A DNA stretch of 64,000 nt from Sphaeroforma sirkka (Eukaryota; Opisthokonta; Ichthyosporea; Ichthyophonida): NCBI GenBank assembly GCA_001586965.3, contig LUCW03000074.1, positions 1 through 64,000 of the forward strand, in the 5' to 3' direction. The notes beneath the pieces are model-generated. The model saw nothing but the letters and a program-made list of their open reading frames with translations, did not search any database and was not told where the DNA came from. The translations under genes were made by a program, and so were the position numbers. Positions within the stretch are counted from its first letter, which is position 1, and every line of letters starts with the position of its first letter. Below, piece after piece: positions 12,386-26,400 of this stretch.

Positions 12386-15300
12386 CTGGCGAGAGATATA
12401 ATATTTCAAAATTTAATCTCTATAGCTCTGATGCTACCATCGACCATCCTCTTGACAAACCTAACCCTGTCAGAGGATATGATCGTATGGAACTCGATGA
12501 GGCTTACCATCCTCGTAATATCGACCCTCATTTGCCAACTAACCCTGTAACATTCGCTATCTAATCGATAACAAGAGAAAGGAAATAGACACCATCTTGG
12601 CACTAGCAGCCCGTAGCACTGAGCATGAGCCTCGTGAACACTTAGAACCAAGCTTTATAAAGCAGCTAGGTAACGCGCAGGCTGAGGTCGATTTCTCTAC
12701 TAATGAGAGTACAGTGGAGACACTGAAGGCCTTCGACCAACTTAAGGAGTCTGCCAGCCTTAGGGATAAGCAGATGATGAATGCCTTTATTCATTTCTGT
12801 GAGCCAGGTGAATGGCGAACTATCTTGAAGGCTCATGAGCCCAACTGGAAAGCCCTACCCTGGTACCAGTTGCGTGATAATATACTTAACACCTTTTTTT
12901 TGAAGATGCACGTGACCGTGAACTTCTAGAGTCTCGCAAGTTCTTTGCGAACGATACCACTATTCGAGGTGCTCTAGCTCATATGACACATATGAATACT
13001 CGGATGGGTGGTCGTACCTATACTGGCGAATATTTATTAATTTGTCAGATGATGGAGACTCTGGGAGCTAACCTCTTTAAGAAAGTCAATGATGACATCA
13101 TCGCCTATGGTGATTTGCGATCTATGCCTTGGTCTGTCTTTGAGAAGATAGTACACAAGCATACCAATTCCTCTACTAGAGTACTTAGTACCACGAGCTA
13201 CACCCAGCCCACTAAGCGAAACGCAGTAGAGACTAATACTGCGCGTAGTACTAAGAAACCTCGCACTACTACTGAAGGGGGTACTGGCTCTACTTCTACC
13301 GAACCGAAAGGTGATAAGAAGGTGAGAGCGCCTTGCAAGAAGTGTGGTTACAACCTCACAAAACGTAATGGCAAGTGGAATGGTAGACACGACCCTGTTA
13401 AGTGTGCACCAGGCAAGCCAGATTTTGGACACTATATGAAAGAGTGTGCTATTTGCAAGGGTACTAACGGTTGGCACAAAGAGGATTGCAAGGACTTACC
13501 AGACGTCCAAGTTAATCACTGACAGTACCATATGTGCGCACTAGAGCAAGATTATGAGAAAATGTTCAATAAAATCTATACCAAAGGAGATGAACGTATC
13601 TTTCAAACAGTTTTCGTAAATGAGAGAAAAGTTATGGCACTATTTGATCCAGGGGCTGAAGTCTCTGCTATCTCATGCCGAGTAGCCTACGCTACAGATA
13701 TGGCTGTCCATAACGAAACAACTGATTTAATCTTGGGAAATGGCAAAGTTTCTACTTGCGAACAAGCCATTGACTATGCACACATAATGCTGTCAGATAG
13801 AAGAGAAGTGAAGACTCACCTAATCGTTACTGACATGTCTCAGAAATACGATTTAATTATAGGTATGACTGATCTTCTCAGTTTAGGTATAACACTCACT
13901 GGTCTGCCTAATGGGCTAGACCCGAATAAAGATCAGTCAGATGATAATATGTTAAAGATACCTAAACCTCCGGAAGGTGAAGCAAAGGATATGATTCCGC
14001 ACTTCACCGATATAATTATGGACTTAATTATACAAAACAGGAAGATTGCAATAACTGACTGGTGTATGTTTAAGTTCTCTAATGGGTACGTTAGACTTGA
14101 CTTAACAAACGTCGACTTCTCTAAGTTAAAGTGTCCTTCACATAACTACGTGAGTTGGAGACACAAAGACGTTGTCAAAACCCAAATCGAAGATTGGTTA
14201 AAACAGGGTCTAATTGAAATCAATTATGATGCAACCCCAGTTAACTTAGCTCTCTTAGCGGTCGATCAATATAAATCTGATGGAACGTTTAGTAAAACAA
14301 AGAGTAGTACTAGACCTGTCGCCAATCAACAAACTAATTCCGCAACATAGTTTTCCCTTACCTAAGATAAGCGAGATACTACGCAAAATGGAGGGTGCGA
14401 CTATCTTTTCCAAGATAGACTTAAAAGCTGCATTCCATCAACTACAAATATATCAGCCTCATAGGAATTACTTTTCCTTTACCTGGCAAGGTAAAAAGTA
14501 CCAGTTTAAAGGTGCACCTGAAGGCTTACACATGTTACCTTCTTTCTTCCAACAAGTTATGATGAAACTATTTGCGGGCCTGTCGTATAACGTATCAGTC
14601 TATTTAGATGATATAGTTATCTTTACTAAGACAGCACATGAACATGCTAAACTCGTTAAAGAAGTCTTAAAGCGACTTAATCATGCTAAACTTAAGATTA
14701 ACGAAGACAAGTGTTCTTTTGCTAAAGATACTATACACTTACTTGGCTACAAAGTATCTGCAGCAGGGGTAGAAATTGATCCTGGCAAGAAACAGTTTCT
14801 GTTGGATTTATCAACACCAATTACTGGAAGAGATGTGAACTCTGTGTGTGGGTTGTTAACGTCTTCGTGGATTTGGTACCTCATCTTCTCATTACTTAAA
14901 GCCTTTCAGTCACCTACGGCTGCACAAAGGACCTTCGGGAAAGCTTTGGACTAAAGAATGTGATGATGCATTCAAGCTAGTCAAAAGTAAAGTAATGGAC
15001 GCTCCCATCATGCAATACCCTGTGGATGGCGTCCCATTCCAAGTAGCAACTGACGCTTCAGATCGAGCGGTAGGTGGAGTGCTATACCAAACGATAAATA
15101 GGTAAACCACGTTACATATAATTCTTTAGCAAGAGTTACATTAAGAGTCAACGGAATTACCCTACCGTTAAAAAAAAGCTCCTTGCTATAGTTACTGCGC
15201 TAAGACAGTTTAAAGACTACCTTTATGGAAGTTACTTTACTGTCGCCTGTGATCAAAAGTCTTTAACATACTTAAAAGATATGAACCCTGATTCACAGTT

Positions 15301-15440
15301 GGTGAGCCGCTGGCATGACATTATTGCCAAGTTCGCTTTTAATATAACACACATACCAGGAATACATAACCATCTTCCTGACATGCTCTCTCGACTTGTG
15401 CCCGACTACCAGAAAACAGTCAAGGAGTTATTAGCAACCG

Positions 15441-15849
15441 ATTGGATGCTAAATAAGAAATGGTTTAACCTCGCTCAATCACGATGGGGTCCATTTACTG
15501 TTGATATGTTCGCCGCATAACATAACAAACAGGTTTCTGAATATAGGTCGTTGACTCATCCTAAAGGTGATGCATTTCAGCTTGACTTATCAAAGCATAA
15601 TGCGTGGGCTAACCCACCTTGTCAACTTATCGCACAGTTGTTAAATTATGTTAATATTACTAAATCTACCATTACGCTGTGTTGTCCCTTACGTAACTCC
15701 GACCCATGGATACGTGATTTAATTAATATGATTCAAGACGAACCTATTTATGTCGACCGTGAAACCGACACGTTCTTGTATCAGGGATCCTATTCTATTA
15801 AGAAGACGCCTTGGAAACACACCATTGTTTGTCGCATCGGTCCTGCAGG
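15441..15849 (+). other. Methyltransferase-like segment of element A
   Basis: Lies between RNase H and integrase of element A. It begins WFNLAQSRWGPFTVDMFAA, continues to AWANPPCQLIAQLLNY and a strand-like TITLCCPLRNSDPWIRDL, and ends near WKHTIVCRIGP. The spacing of D-M-F-A, N-P-P and the following hydrophobic strand parallels the same region in elements C1 and D1 here and the phage Dam family (Pfam PF05869, recalled). It is the most divergent of the three. Function is inferred from pattern only. Confidence 0.5.
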
Positions 15850-17867
15850 TACCACTAAGTGGAAACCCTCAACCGAATTCTTAGCTAAACTAGAAGAGTC
15901 TAAAGAGTTTGAACAAAAGCTCAAGACTCGTACAACACATGCACCCAACAAAATTGCAGTCGAGGTAATGCCGATTGAAACGGCATTAGATCGTAAAAAA
16001 CATGGAACTAGCTAAGGCCATGGATCAAAGACTCAAAACTCTAAGAGAACCTGAAGCTCGCACTCAACTACTTAAAGCGCTGCTTAAAGAACAGCCAGGA
16101 GTTGCGAAACAACTGAAGAAGATACTTCAACAATCCAATGTTGTCAATTATGTATCTCAGGACTCTACCCCTCCTGGTACTGAGGTTGCCCTTTCCAACA
16201 GGACTATGGTTCATCCAGCCAGCGTTACGCAGAATCTGACTGACTTAGAGGAGCTCGAAAGTAGAGTTAAAATTATACATAATTTAACGCATCGAGCATA
16301 TGAGCATACTTATAAAATGGCTATTCGTGCAGGGCTTGATCACCCGGCGCTGAAAGAAACCATACGTGAAGTATACCGACGCTGTACTGATTGTGAAAAG
16401 AACCAGATCAAGCGATACGGTTGGGCACCCCTAAAAAAGTGTGACAGAAGACCAACCGATGCGCCGAGTCATAGTCGATTTGGTTAAACTCCCGCGATCC
16501 AAGCATACTGGCGATGTATATATCTGTCATTTCTTATGTGTGGCTTCGGGCTATAACTTGCTTTATGCAATACCGAACAAACGTCCACAAACAGTGGCAG
16601 AATTATGCTATCACGTCTTTAATGACTTCGGTTTCCCCGAGTACTATGTTCTGATAACGGTAGTGAGTTTTGTACCGACGTAATGGAGGCACTTATACTC
16701 GTATCAGGCATGACCCATAGGCGTGGTGTTCCTTACAAACCTCAAACGCAGGGTGCAAATGAGACACGTCATAGAGAACTTAAGAAACTCTTGCGTACCG
16801 CACTAGACGACGTTGAGGATATGTGGCCTTATCATTTGAAATGGGTTCAGACTCAAATGAATAACTGCATGAATCCTCAAACTGGAACACTCCCGTTTCA
16901 CTATTTCTTTGGCCGCTATAGTGAATTACAAGCAACGTTTGATAAAACTGCGCCCGAGAAACACGCTACCCCGTGGCTACAAAAGATCGAGCATATGCAG
17001 AACGTTGTTTACCCCTGTTTACTGAGCACAAGAATCGCGTCCTACTTAAAGCGTATGACCGATGGAATAACACTAAGAACATTGTTCAGTTCAAAGTCGG
17101 CGATTACGTTAACATTATAAATCGAAACGCCAACGTTACCGAACTCTCTTCTAAGACGATAGGACCTTTTGTTATTTCCTACCATGATGAGAAGAGTGAT
17201 ACTTACGAAGTGAATAACATTGATGGTACTAGCGCAACCAATCTAGGCACTCACCGTATCCCTACCTCCGAACTCTCATTCGCTCGCTCATTCAATTCTG
17301 ATGTACCAGTTATGGAGTCACAAGTCAAAGATATAATTGACAAAACATCCGAAGACGGTTACACTTACTACAAGACCCGTTTCATGGATGGGACAGTAGC
17401 TTGGCTAACCTCCGATGCATTTCGTGAATCTCGCGACTTTCTTCGTATCTTTAATAAGAAATGGAATAAGCGTTTACATAAGAACACGAGATAAACGAAA
17501 AGGGTTTCCTCAGGTGACTACAAACCCTGACGGATCTGAAATTCCCTATTTGCCACCTACTTCCTACGTGACTAAACTTTCTGATCTGCTTACCAACAGT
17601 GCAGAAAATTGTTCAAACTTACTTACTAATGAAGAACAGCCTTTGGCTATTACCTTACCAAATAATAAACGTAAGGCGCCTACATCGGAAATGGTTACCT
17701 GACCAAATACTAAACGACATAGAGTACAACATGAGTCTTGAACTCGTACATATAGGCACATACTTACTCGATAAGTCATGACCGAAACCGTTTTACTTTG
17801 GGTTTCGCTTTACCAACTAGATCGTATCTTAACGTACGTTCGTAGTTCTAAAAGCTACTGGGGGCTA

Positions 17868-18404
17868 TGTAGAAATACGGCCTCCGGTCAGTCTAAAATA
17901 TCAAGATCAATTGAGATAATACATTGGTTTTTATTTGTATTTTAAATAATTTAGTACAAGCTCTTTTTCCAATATTTCCAAAGTGTTCTAAATTCACTTT
18001 GATGGCTCCAATAGCCTGAGTATTTGGTATGACTCATCTACTTGGACATATTTGAGACATTAGTAGATGTAGGATATTATAAACTAAATTTTATAATCTC
18101 CGAACTACTACTTATAGATTTTGGTCCTCCCGCCAATCTCCAAAATCCAATAAGTCTTTTTCTTTTTTCAACTTTTCTTCAGATGGAACTTTATTTATAT
18201 CAGCTAATGTATTAACGTGACTTACGTTATTATGTCTATTTACAAATTAGGCAAGTGGTCATGAACACTTAGTACTTCTAGTGAAAATTATTCAATAAAG
18301 AACAGCTAGAGGTACGCCCTGTGTGATCGAGGATATTTAGGCTCTTAACAAGAGGCAGTCCCGATCATTCTTACACAAGCTACCACTGCTAAATCCTAAC
18401 TGAC
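17868..18404 (+). repeat. 3' LTR of element A
   Basis: Starts TGTAGAAATACGG right after a G-rich polypurine tract and matches the 5' LTR from GAGTATTTGGTATGACTC onward to CTAACTGAC, where it stops before the terminal ~55 bases seen in the 5' copy. A full LTR of this family would be about 590 bp. Confidence 0.8.
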
Positions 18405-18587
18405 AGTCCCTTTAATGTGTCGGGGCCAAAATATCTGATTTGTAAAATGGAAAAGGTACTTGTAAATAGAACCGTTAAAAACCATTTAATACACGTGCTT
18501 TTAATAGTACGTTTATAATTTACGTACTGCTTAAGAGTACGTTTATCAACATAAGAGTCTAATGTGGAGGCCCGGCTATTACACTAT

Positions 18588-18776
18588 CGTCTCAAATAGA
18601 TCCAAGTAAATGAGTCATACCAAATACTCAGGCTATTGGAGCCACCAATGTGAATTTATTACACTTTGGAAATATCGGAAAAAATTGTATTAAATTATTT
18701 CAAATACAATTACAAACCTATATGTTATTTTATTTGATCTTGATATTTTAGACTGACCGAAGACCGTATTTCTATA
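18588..18776 (-). repeat. Inverted fragment of element A LTR
   Basis: Reverse complement of roughly 17,870-18,060, the 5' third of element A's LTR, with noticeably more differences than between the 5' arms. It mirrors at the 3' side the inverted LTR piece seen at the 5' side. The 180 bases between (18,405-18,587) are AT-rich and unassigned. Confidence 0.75.
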
Positions 18777-18853
18777 CTACTGTATTTATTACACTACGTT
18801 CTTTAAAGGTTAACTAACTAAGAAACGACTTAGTTTAACATTTTTTTACCACA

Positions 18854-21800
18854 ATGACGGGACCCGAGGCCAGACCGTTGTCTACGGTGGGCAAGCAAGC
18901 CTGTGCCCAACTGTTGAAACGACTGCTTGGAACGATTCGGCATTTGACCGAGCTATGCGATAAGGTGGAGAGAGCATGTGCCAAGACACCGGCACCCGGA
19001 GACGACGGCACGGTGAAAATCCATTTGGAGTTGATTCGGCTGCAGTCTGAGGCCCAGTACTCAATACAAACCTTGTATGGAATTCGCCGAGCCCCAGAAT
19101 GGATGGCGAATCAAGCAGGCCACTTGAATACGTTGTTGCATGTGAACAAGGAAAAGAGTTGTCTTATTAAAGAGCAACTCCGTCAACTCCGTAAGCTGTC
19201 ACTAACAGAGATTGACACATCTATGCCCCAGGACACCGCCTAGGTGATGGTGGATGATGATTTTTCTGAGTCTGAGGCCGAATCAACATGGCCACACACC
19301 TGGGCCTCTCAATATCCAATACAAGCGGAGTTGTCGCCAACTAACCAGTTATCTGATAGCGGGGCTATCAACATGAAGCAAATTAGCCCGGTGAAGCGCA
19401 GGATTGGACGCACGAAGCCCATACCTCGAGTGGCTCCTTACGCGAATGTCTATGTTACGCGCCGCGAACGATTGCTGAAGAACGCTCAAAATTGAGACCA
19501 GACAATTCCGACTCTTGATGAGATGCCGGCTAATGGTCCGGACTGGTATCAGACGATCGTGTTCATGCTACTCGTAGAGCGCAGTTGTTGACAAACGCTC
19601 AAAATCGGGCACAAATATTTTCGACCCCTGATGAGATGCCGCCTAATGATCCAGATTGGTATCAGGACTCAAAAACGTTAGTGAAATCGCCCGGTAGAAT
19701 TTTTTTGGACCCAGCGGACCTACACTTGAACATGGCTACCCCTCAAAGTTTGTCGTCGTCGGCGAAGCGGTCCTTTGAGACGTTTCGCAAAGTGATGAAA
19801 TCTCCACGCCAGCAGCCTCATGGTCAGGCGGTAGCGAATTTAGTTCGGGATAAATTACAACAGCATCGTCGTACGCAATCTCCCGAAGAAAGAACGGATA
19901 ATTATCAGGATAATACTAATATACCTATCGATACGCTGGCTTACCGTAAGCACTTGCCTGCTCACCACGATCGCTACCTAGCAGACCCGCAGGAGGTGAA
20001 ACGATGTAAGATATCACCACCTACGGAGGCGTGCATTAATGAACCTACCGCGGCAGAGATGGAAACGCAGGTATTTTTTTCTTACCCAACGTATGATGCA
20101 AGCAGAAGCTGCGGGACGCACTGAAGACGCCCGTGCGCTGCAGGGCTAAATTTGTACAACTAACGAGACGTTAAAGACTTCACAATAACGGTCGACAAAC
20201 GGACACCCAAGGAATGGCCACCTAATCCACAGGGTAGCTATTATTTGGATAATCCGCAGAAATTACAGCTGCATGCGTTTATTTTGGATTGGCATAAGAA
20301 TGCAAAATTTCACAAATTAGACCCAAATCATATGCAAATGGGCCTCCATAGGCCGCACTACAGAAGGAAGGCGCACCCAAGACACTTTTAGATTTTATTG
20401 TGGAGAACGAAACAAAAATTGCAGTCCATGTCGTTCCAGGACGCCACTGCTTATATTGTACGTACACACGAACAAGATCTGGAAGATAACGCATACAGAA
20501 ATGTATTGGCGTGCAAGAAGTTAAACCCTTCGGTGTCACTCAAGACCAACTTCGAGATTTTGAACGCAAAGTCGATTTTATGGAAATGCGACAGTACGAG
20601 AATCCGCTACAAGTATACCGCAATCATGGTATGCTCAACCTGATTAATCAAGCTGCGGGGGGTGCATACTACCGTGACACTCTTCGCATGCACCCTAACT
20701 GGCGAGAATATTCCGCGATACAAATGCGTGATGTATTTCGGGTGAGTATTGACAAGGCGGAAGAACACCGTCGGGCAAACCTCTCCCGACCACTACAGAT
20801 CCCAGGGGGTTCCCGTTCACGCACACGGACGCGTGTGGAGGCCAGAACACGAACTAATCCGCATGCGCTACCAGCATCAAACCCTAGGGCTCGTTGTAGG
20901 TCGTGTGAGCAGAATCTTCCTCTTGGCCCAGCACACGCACCACGTTGCCCTAAGTTACTGCGAGCACCGACTTCAACGAACACGGGTAGCCGTACACAAC
21001 CTGGAGGTGCGCCACAGCACCATACGTCGGCTGGATGAATATCCGCGCGCACACAACAGGCGCAGGGTAATAATTTTCGCCCTCGTGTTAATCTCGTGGC
21101 TGGAGATGATCAGATGCCTGATCCGACGCCAGCTAAGGTAGGAGAGAGCGAGGTGATGCACATTCATAATTTGGTTGACGAGTCATATGTCGCCAGTGAA
21201 GATGAGTTGATGGAGGCCGAGCAAGGGCCCGCCGGTTGGGAAGCGGAACCGAACTCAAACTGAAATGTTTGGGTGTCTGAGTTAAACATGTGCGTTACGT
21301 TTGGTCAAATGGCAACAAAAATATTTGCAGCAAAAGATAAATTGTTTCTTATTGACAATCGTGTATATGTTACGTTACAAGTCAACGGATATGGGATGCG
21401 CACACTCATTGATACGGGGGCGAACCGTTCCGTTATCACTCAGGCATCCGCAACAAAGCCGCAACTGTCCATTACACCACCAGCTAAGGAGAGTTACATA
21501 TACCTGGCGGATATAACCTTCCGCACTCCGCGCCTAGGCAGGACACACGCCACAACGGTGCAGTATGGTACGAAGTCTGCTGCAGGTTGTACGTTTGAAC
21601 ATATGAATTTACCCGATAACATTGATGTAATTCTGGGAATGGATATTATGGGCGAGTTGGGCTTAGGTCTCACGGGACTATCTACACCGTTTCCGGAAAT
21701 CAATCGTAATGTTATGGGTGAACTACTCGAACCAATAGACATTCGCATGGCACCAGACTTGTCTGAGCCTGAGGATATAAGGCAACGACTACGAAAGTAT

Positions 21801-22162
21801 ATAGATGCCAACGAGACTATTTTTGACGAAGCTAGATGTACGCTACCAGACAGTGAAGTGTCCCTTCCCATACCTCGAGATAAACTGTTGGGCCTTCGAC
21901 GGCAAACACGGAACTTTGTATCGGATAAGCACAAACCACACATCACACAACAGGTACATAAATGGGAACCCAAGCGTCGTACGTCGGCGTCAGTGGTCAA
22001 CCTGCCATTACTAGCAGTACCATCATTTACATTATCGGGGGGACTCGTTAAGGTTAGGGTGTGTTTGGATTTGCGACAAATCAACGCCCTTATTCCGGGC
22101 GACCAGTTTACATTACTAAAGATTAATGAGATTTTCAGTAATTTACGAGGCAAGCGATATTA
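18854..22162 (+). mobile_element. Ty3-type element B, 3'-truncated fossil
   Basis: Begins at an ATG-led gag-like frame (MTGPEARPLSTVGKQ) and continues through gag-like, charged, coiled-coil-prone sequence to about 21,150, including a second segment with QSMSFQDATAYIV-type helices. It then enters an aspartic protease (TLIDTGANRSVITQ, 21,400-21,450) and the N-terminal part of reverse transcriptase (KVRVCLDLRQINALIPG), ending after LRGKRYYVV. There it is cut by an LTR1 copy (22,163). The protease-RT part is clearly related to families C and D below. No RNase H or integrase of B is seen, and no LTRs of its own were identified. It is broken, with about five or six interruptions, and older-looking than C or D. 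Confidence 0.75.
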
Positions 22163-22342
22163 TGTAGTAAAAGTCCCCTTAAACCACTATCAGCGTGGAG
22201 TTAGAATTAGTTTACAATTAATTCACACGAGGTGAATTATATGTAGACCACGTAGACAATCAAATATAAGAATAAATACACCGCACTGAGCCTCAGGGAG
22301 ACTCAGTAGGTTTTAGTATCGTATTTTGATGTGTTTACTACA
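22163..22342 (+). repeat. LTR1 copy (180 bp)
   Basis: TGTAGTAAAAGTCCCC ... TTTACTACA. It matches the copies at 31,902-32,081 and 39,683-39,861 nearly base for base, with 8-9 bp terminal inverted repeats (TGTAGTAA/TTACTACA). It cuts into element B's reverse transcriptase. No target-site duplication is visible (TATTA on the left, TTTTT on the right). It is either a solo LTR or a 5' LTR whose body has gone. Confidence 0.85.
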
Positions 22343-22762
22343 TTTTTACGACTAGTTACTTTAGGTGTATTATTCGATTTTATCTCGAGGACAATAGTGG
22401 ACGGAGAAATTCGGTTTATTGACAAATCACAGGAGTTGATATCCCTCAGATCCGGATAGCAGAAAGGAGCTTGCAAATTACGACAGGAGCAAAGTCTTCC
22501 GAGCACGGATAAGTGAAACGAAACCCCCCCTTCCGTTTTGCTCGGTTTGATACGCTTGCGTGATTTACATATATATACATATATTTATATTTTATGCAGA
22601 TTTTTATTATTATTATAAATCTAGAGCAAATGGGAGTGATTAGTAATATATGCAGAAAATAACAGGTGCTCAATTTATTTAGCTGATGAGCATTTTTATT
22701 TTTTATTTTTATAGAACAATTAGTTATCTGACCATCCGGTCCAATACTACTAATTCTATTCA

Positions 22763-22858
<96 letters not shown>

Positions 22859-23474
22859 TTTTTTTTTCCAGTAAGTTTTACATACTTTACGACCACGGAT
22901 TATGTCGCACAGTTCGTAATTGGTTTATACGTAGGGTTCAATTTGAAATATCGACAATAATTCCCAACAACCATTCATTCTTCTTTTGATTTTTTTGATC
23001 CATCTTCGGTCCGAAAATCCAGAGACTTCAATTCCAATGCGATTTTTCAGGCCGTCGTTGGCAATCAAGGCCTCCCTCTGACTAATTAGCAGCCCATAGG
23101 ACGTTTGAACAATGTTTTGACTGGCCTAGTCAATCCACACAACACGGAACATGATGCAGTATCGCAGTTAGGGGTATAGAAGAACGTAATTTGGCGTAGA
23201 GAAGGTCGATATGGCAGATTTTCATAGGTGTGGGCGAGTACAGCGACGACAAAGGGCAGATAGAGGTGATCAAGAAAAGCAGGTAGCAATGTAGAATCGA
23301 CAGTGTCAGGTGACGTAGAATGGAAACGTGTGAATTAAGCGCGCGTGAGACAGGTAGCAATGCAGAAGAGGAGCTAGGCACAGTTTGGGAGAAACTGAGA
23401 CAGAAAGAATGCGATTTCAACTCGTATTTTCAACAAATATCAACTACGGGAGCAAGTTTTGGTAATCAATTGGC
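22343..23474. other. Unassigned block between LTR1 and element C1
   Basis: No supported gene. It holds about 220 bases following LTR1 that may be leader of an LTR1-type element, then AT-rich sequence, a (TA)n tract, and about 600 bases of unique-looking sequence leading into the C1 leader. Short open frames on both strands lack motifs. Confidence 0.45.
22764..22855. repeat. (TA)n microsatellite
   Basis: A near-pure TA tract of about 90 bases followed by a T run. Open frames across it are Tyr-Ile artefacts. Confidence 0.9.
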
Positions 23475-26400
23475 TAGAAGAAAGAATGTACTAATACGAG
23501 TGAACCCGAAGAGCGAACATTCCAATCAAGCAGAACATTAACCAGGGTCAACAAGGAAAGTCTCACGACGATCAAATGACGAAATCAGACAATCAGTCAG
23601 AATCCACAGATAAGTAGTCATGTGTGAGTACAGGTAGGAAGGTTGTTTTCAGTGTGAGACAAGTACAAATCGTATTGCAAGCTAATGAGCTTAAATTGTA
23701 TTTAAGAAGTTGTTAGAAGAAAGTTCTTTAGGATCCACAGTAGGGTAGTAGAGATGGGAGATGTACATGGTTAGTACCGACTCGGTTTAGTACGATGACG
23801 CAAAGAATCAGCGGCATACTAGATTATTTTACAAAAGTTTTCAGAATGGGATATTAGGAAGCATACAGAGACACAAGTAAGCACCTGTGAGTTATTAGGA
23901 GCATATAAGGGTGGGGGCGCACATAACACGAACGATGCAAGTAAATACAAGGTTAAATTGTGAAAATGATATGCGAACACACTCAAATCACTAGAACTTC
24001 CAGAAAAATCAGGTCAACGGAGAGGATCAACAGTATGTACAGAAGGTGTGGTTGACGTCAGCTTAGTTTAGGAGTGCAATAACGAGCAATCGTTCTTAGA
24101 TCAAGAAGCATATTCCAACAACCGCAACAGCACATGACAAGGACATCACGGGCAAGAAGAGTAAAAAAGAGGAGCGATGAGGGAAGTTCCCAACAGGGTC
24201 CTGCGAATAGGCCGTCATTAGGCCGGAGTAAGAGCTGGCGAGGAGTAGAATAAGAAGTGGCTCCGACTAATGAGGCACTCAACCATATGTTATTGTGGGA
24301 TGAAGAGTAAGACAGCTGGTAGTGTTAGAGTATATAGACTATCCACACTACTTATGTTAGTGTAGGAAATAAAACAGTCACGAGGGAACCCACGAGTTCC
24401 TCGGAGATCGATGTCGAGACGTTATGTGTTTGAAGGATGAAATTTAATAGAAAATGGATGTTTATATTCAGTACTCTATCAGTTCATTCGCACACATTTC
24501 TGGTTCTCCATTGACAAACAACTCACCAACCATGTCCTACCCCCCGCCAAAGTCGTAGACAGCAACTCTTGAATCCTGAGCGCCGCAAGGAAGATGATAT
24601 CGACCGACGTGGAACTAAACGTCGTCAGTCCCATACGGAACGCTCCGCTCCGCACTCAGGTCAGGCACTGGAGGGGCAACAACAGACACATCTTGGGGCT
24701 CCACATATTATTTCCGCGGACGACAAGCAGCCACCAACAGCAACCAAAAATGGACCTGCACAATCTGACGAGGATGTCATATTCGAGGGTGAGACCAAGG
24801 AAGTACCCAACCTGCGTGCGGACAGTAGTCAGACTTTTATTGGTGAACAGGTAGCCAGTGAAGGGCTGTCCCCTCGTTCGTCTCGGGATACTCCAGGGGC
24901 CTTATTTCCCAGTAATGACCCACCACGCCTCCCACCTAACAAGCGGAAGCGTCACCGGAACCGTACCAACAACAAGGAAACGGCACACGGGAACAATCGT
25001 CAGCTCAGAAACTCACGGAGCTGATGACACAACAGCAGTCTCTTTGAAAAAATACGAACAGAGGTTACAGCGCATAAACGCCGGACGAACTACAATAGGG
25101 CCGGCCGCTAAGGAGAGTTCTTCTGACGCACAAATCGCAGGGCTGGACGAGAGTTGGAACCTTACATGGTTTCATAAGGTACTATCTTACTTCAAGGCGG
25201 AAAAGTCAACGCTGGACTACATCCGCGACAACTCTGAACGGTTGAAGACATGCACACCTCAACTACAGATCGAACAGATCTGTTCGCACGAAACACAAGC
25301 CACTGTCGATCCCGCGTTTCGCAAGTTAGCCAAGGGCCAAAGTCGGAACATGCACACTCCTCTTATGGAACAAATGACACAGCTCATGGAGAACCACAGG
25401 AGGGCACGTGAACGGTGCCAGACAGATGCCGACTTCCAACAGAATTTAGTGAACCACTGCATTGTACAACTGTTAGAAGAAGCTCTCAACGGCCGTACGT
25501 ATGAACGTACTCTACAGTTGCATCCCAAATGGCAACTGATGGAGACACACGAGCTTATACAGCTGTTGAGCCCTGACATTCAGGATGCACAGCAAGCAGG
25601 ATGCACAGCAACGTACGGCAGCAAATGGAAGTCGCGACCACACCAATAGCCGCCCCAACCTACAGACGAGTAGACGACAAACGCAGAATTGGACTCAACG
25701 GCCCCAACCTACGGTACCAACGACTTGTGCGGGGTGCCAGGCACAGGCGCCACCAGGTGGTAGGCACATCCACGGTGTCACCATTTCAGGGCGTCGCAAG
25801 CGGTGAGCGCAGAGGGTCGGCAAGGCTATACGACAACAACCGTCCTTTGAGGGACGTACAATCGGTACACAGACCGTCCACAACGTCAACCGCAGGACAG
25901 GGGCAGAATACATCCCAGACTAGAGACGTAGTTACAATACGTCCGACGCCTCAAGTACAGGTGAATGCGATTACACAGGACGAAGACTTGGCTCCACCAT
26001 CGGAAGCTACAGAGATTCATATCAACACGATCCTTTACGAAGACTTCGAGCACATGACGTCACCACCAAACCACACCTATGACATGTGGGAGTCGGTAGC
26101 CGATCATGCATGAGAGGTGAGGGTGTCTGAGTCGGATAGGAGCTTCATATTTGTTACCACGATTGGAGCAGTGATGGCAATACAAGACCCATTGCTGACG
26201 TCAGACAACCGAGTCTATATTCAAGTACAAATCAACGGACGTACGTTTCAAAGCCTTGATAGACACGGGAGCAAATAGAAGTTGTATCTCACAGACATCC
26301 GCAGACCTCCTTGGCCGACCAATAACTCCAGCACCACCTGGGTCATTTATATATTTAGCTGACAAGGCGGTGCGAACTCCTCGACTGGGGACGACGGAAG

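Larger units (their letters stand above)
10941..18404 (+). mobile_element. Ty3/gypsy LTR element A, fossil
   Basis: A largely complete Ty3/gypsy fossil on the plus strand. Parts in order: rearranged 5' LTR (10,941-11,577); gag region with Lys/Ser-rich start and two Cys/His clusters (about 11,655-13,522, including CAICKGTNGWHKEDC); aspartic protease (about 13,595-13,930); reverse transcriptase (about 14,000-14,930, with FSKIDLKAAFHQ and YLDDIVIF); RNase H (to about 15,400, with TDASD); a methyltransferase-like segment (15,441-15,849); integrase with HHCC zinc finger and DDE core (about 16,230-17,100); and a C-terminal segment reminiscent of a chromodomain (about 17,300-17,470). A G-rich polypurine tract (ACTGGGGGC) precedes the 3' LTR. 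RT-RH-IN order and integrase presence place it in Ty3/gypsy, not DIRS. It is broken, with roughly half a dozen or more interruptions. LTR halves that can be compared are near-identical, so it is probably young. Confidence 0.88.

Noticed and set aside
10941-18776. DIRS-type element for A because of inverted terminal pieces and the methyltransferase-like segment
   Set aside because: A DDE integrase with an HHCC finger follows RNase H, direct LTR halves exist, and no tyrosine recombinase is seen. Ty3/gypsy fits better.
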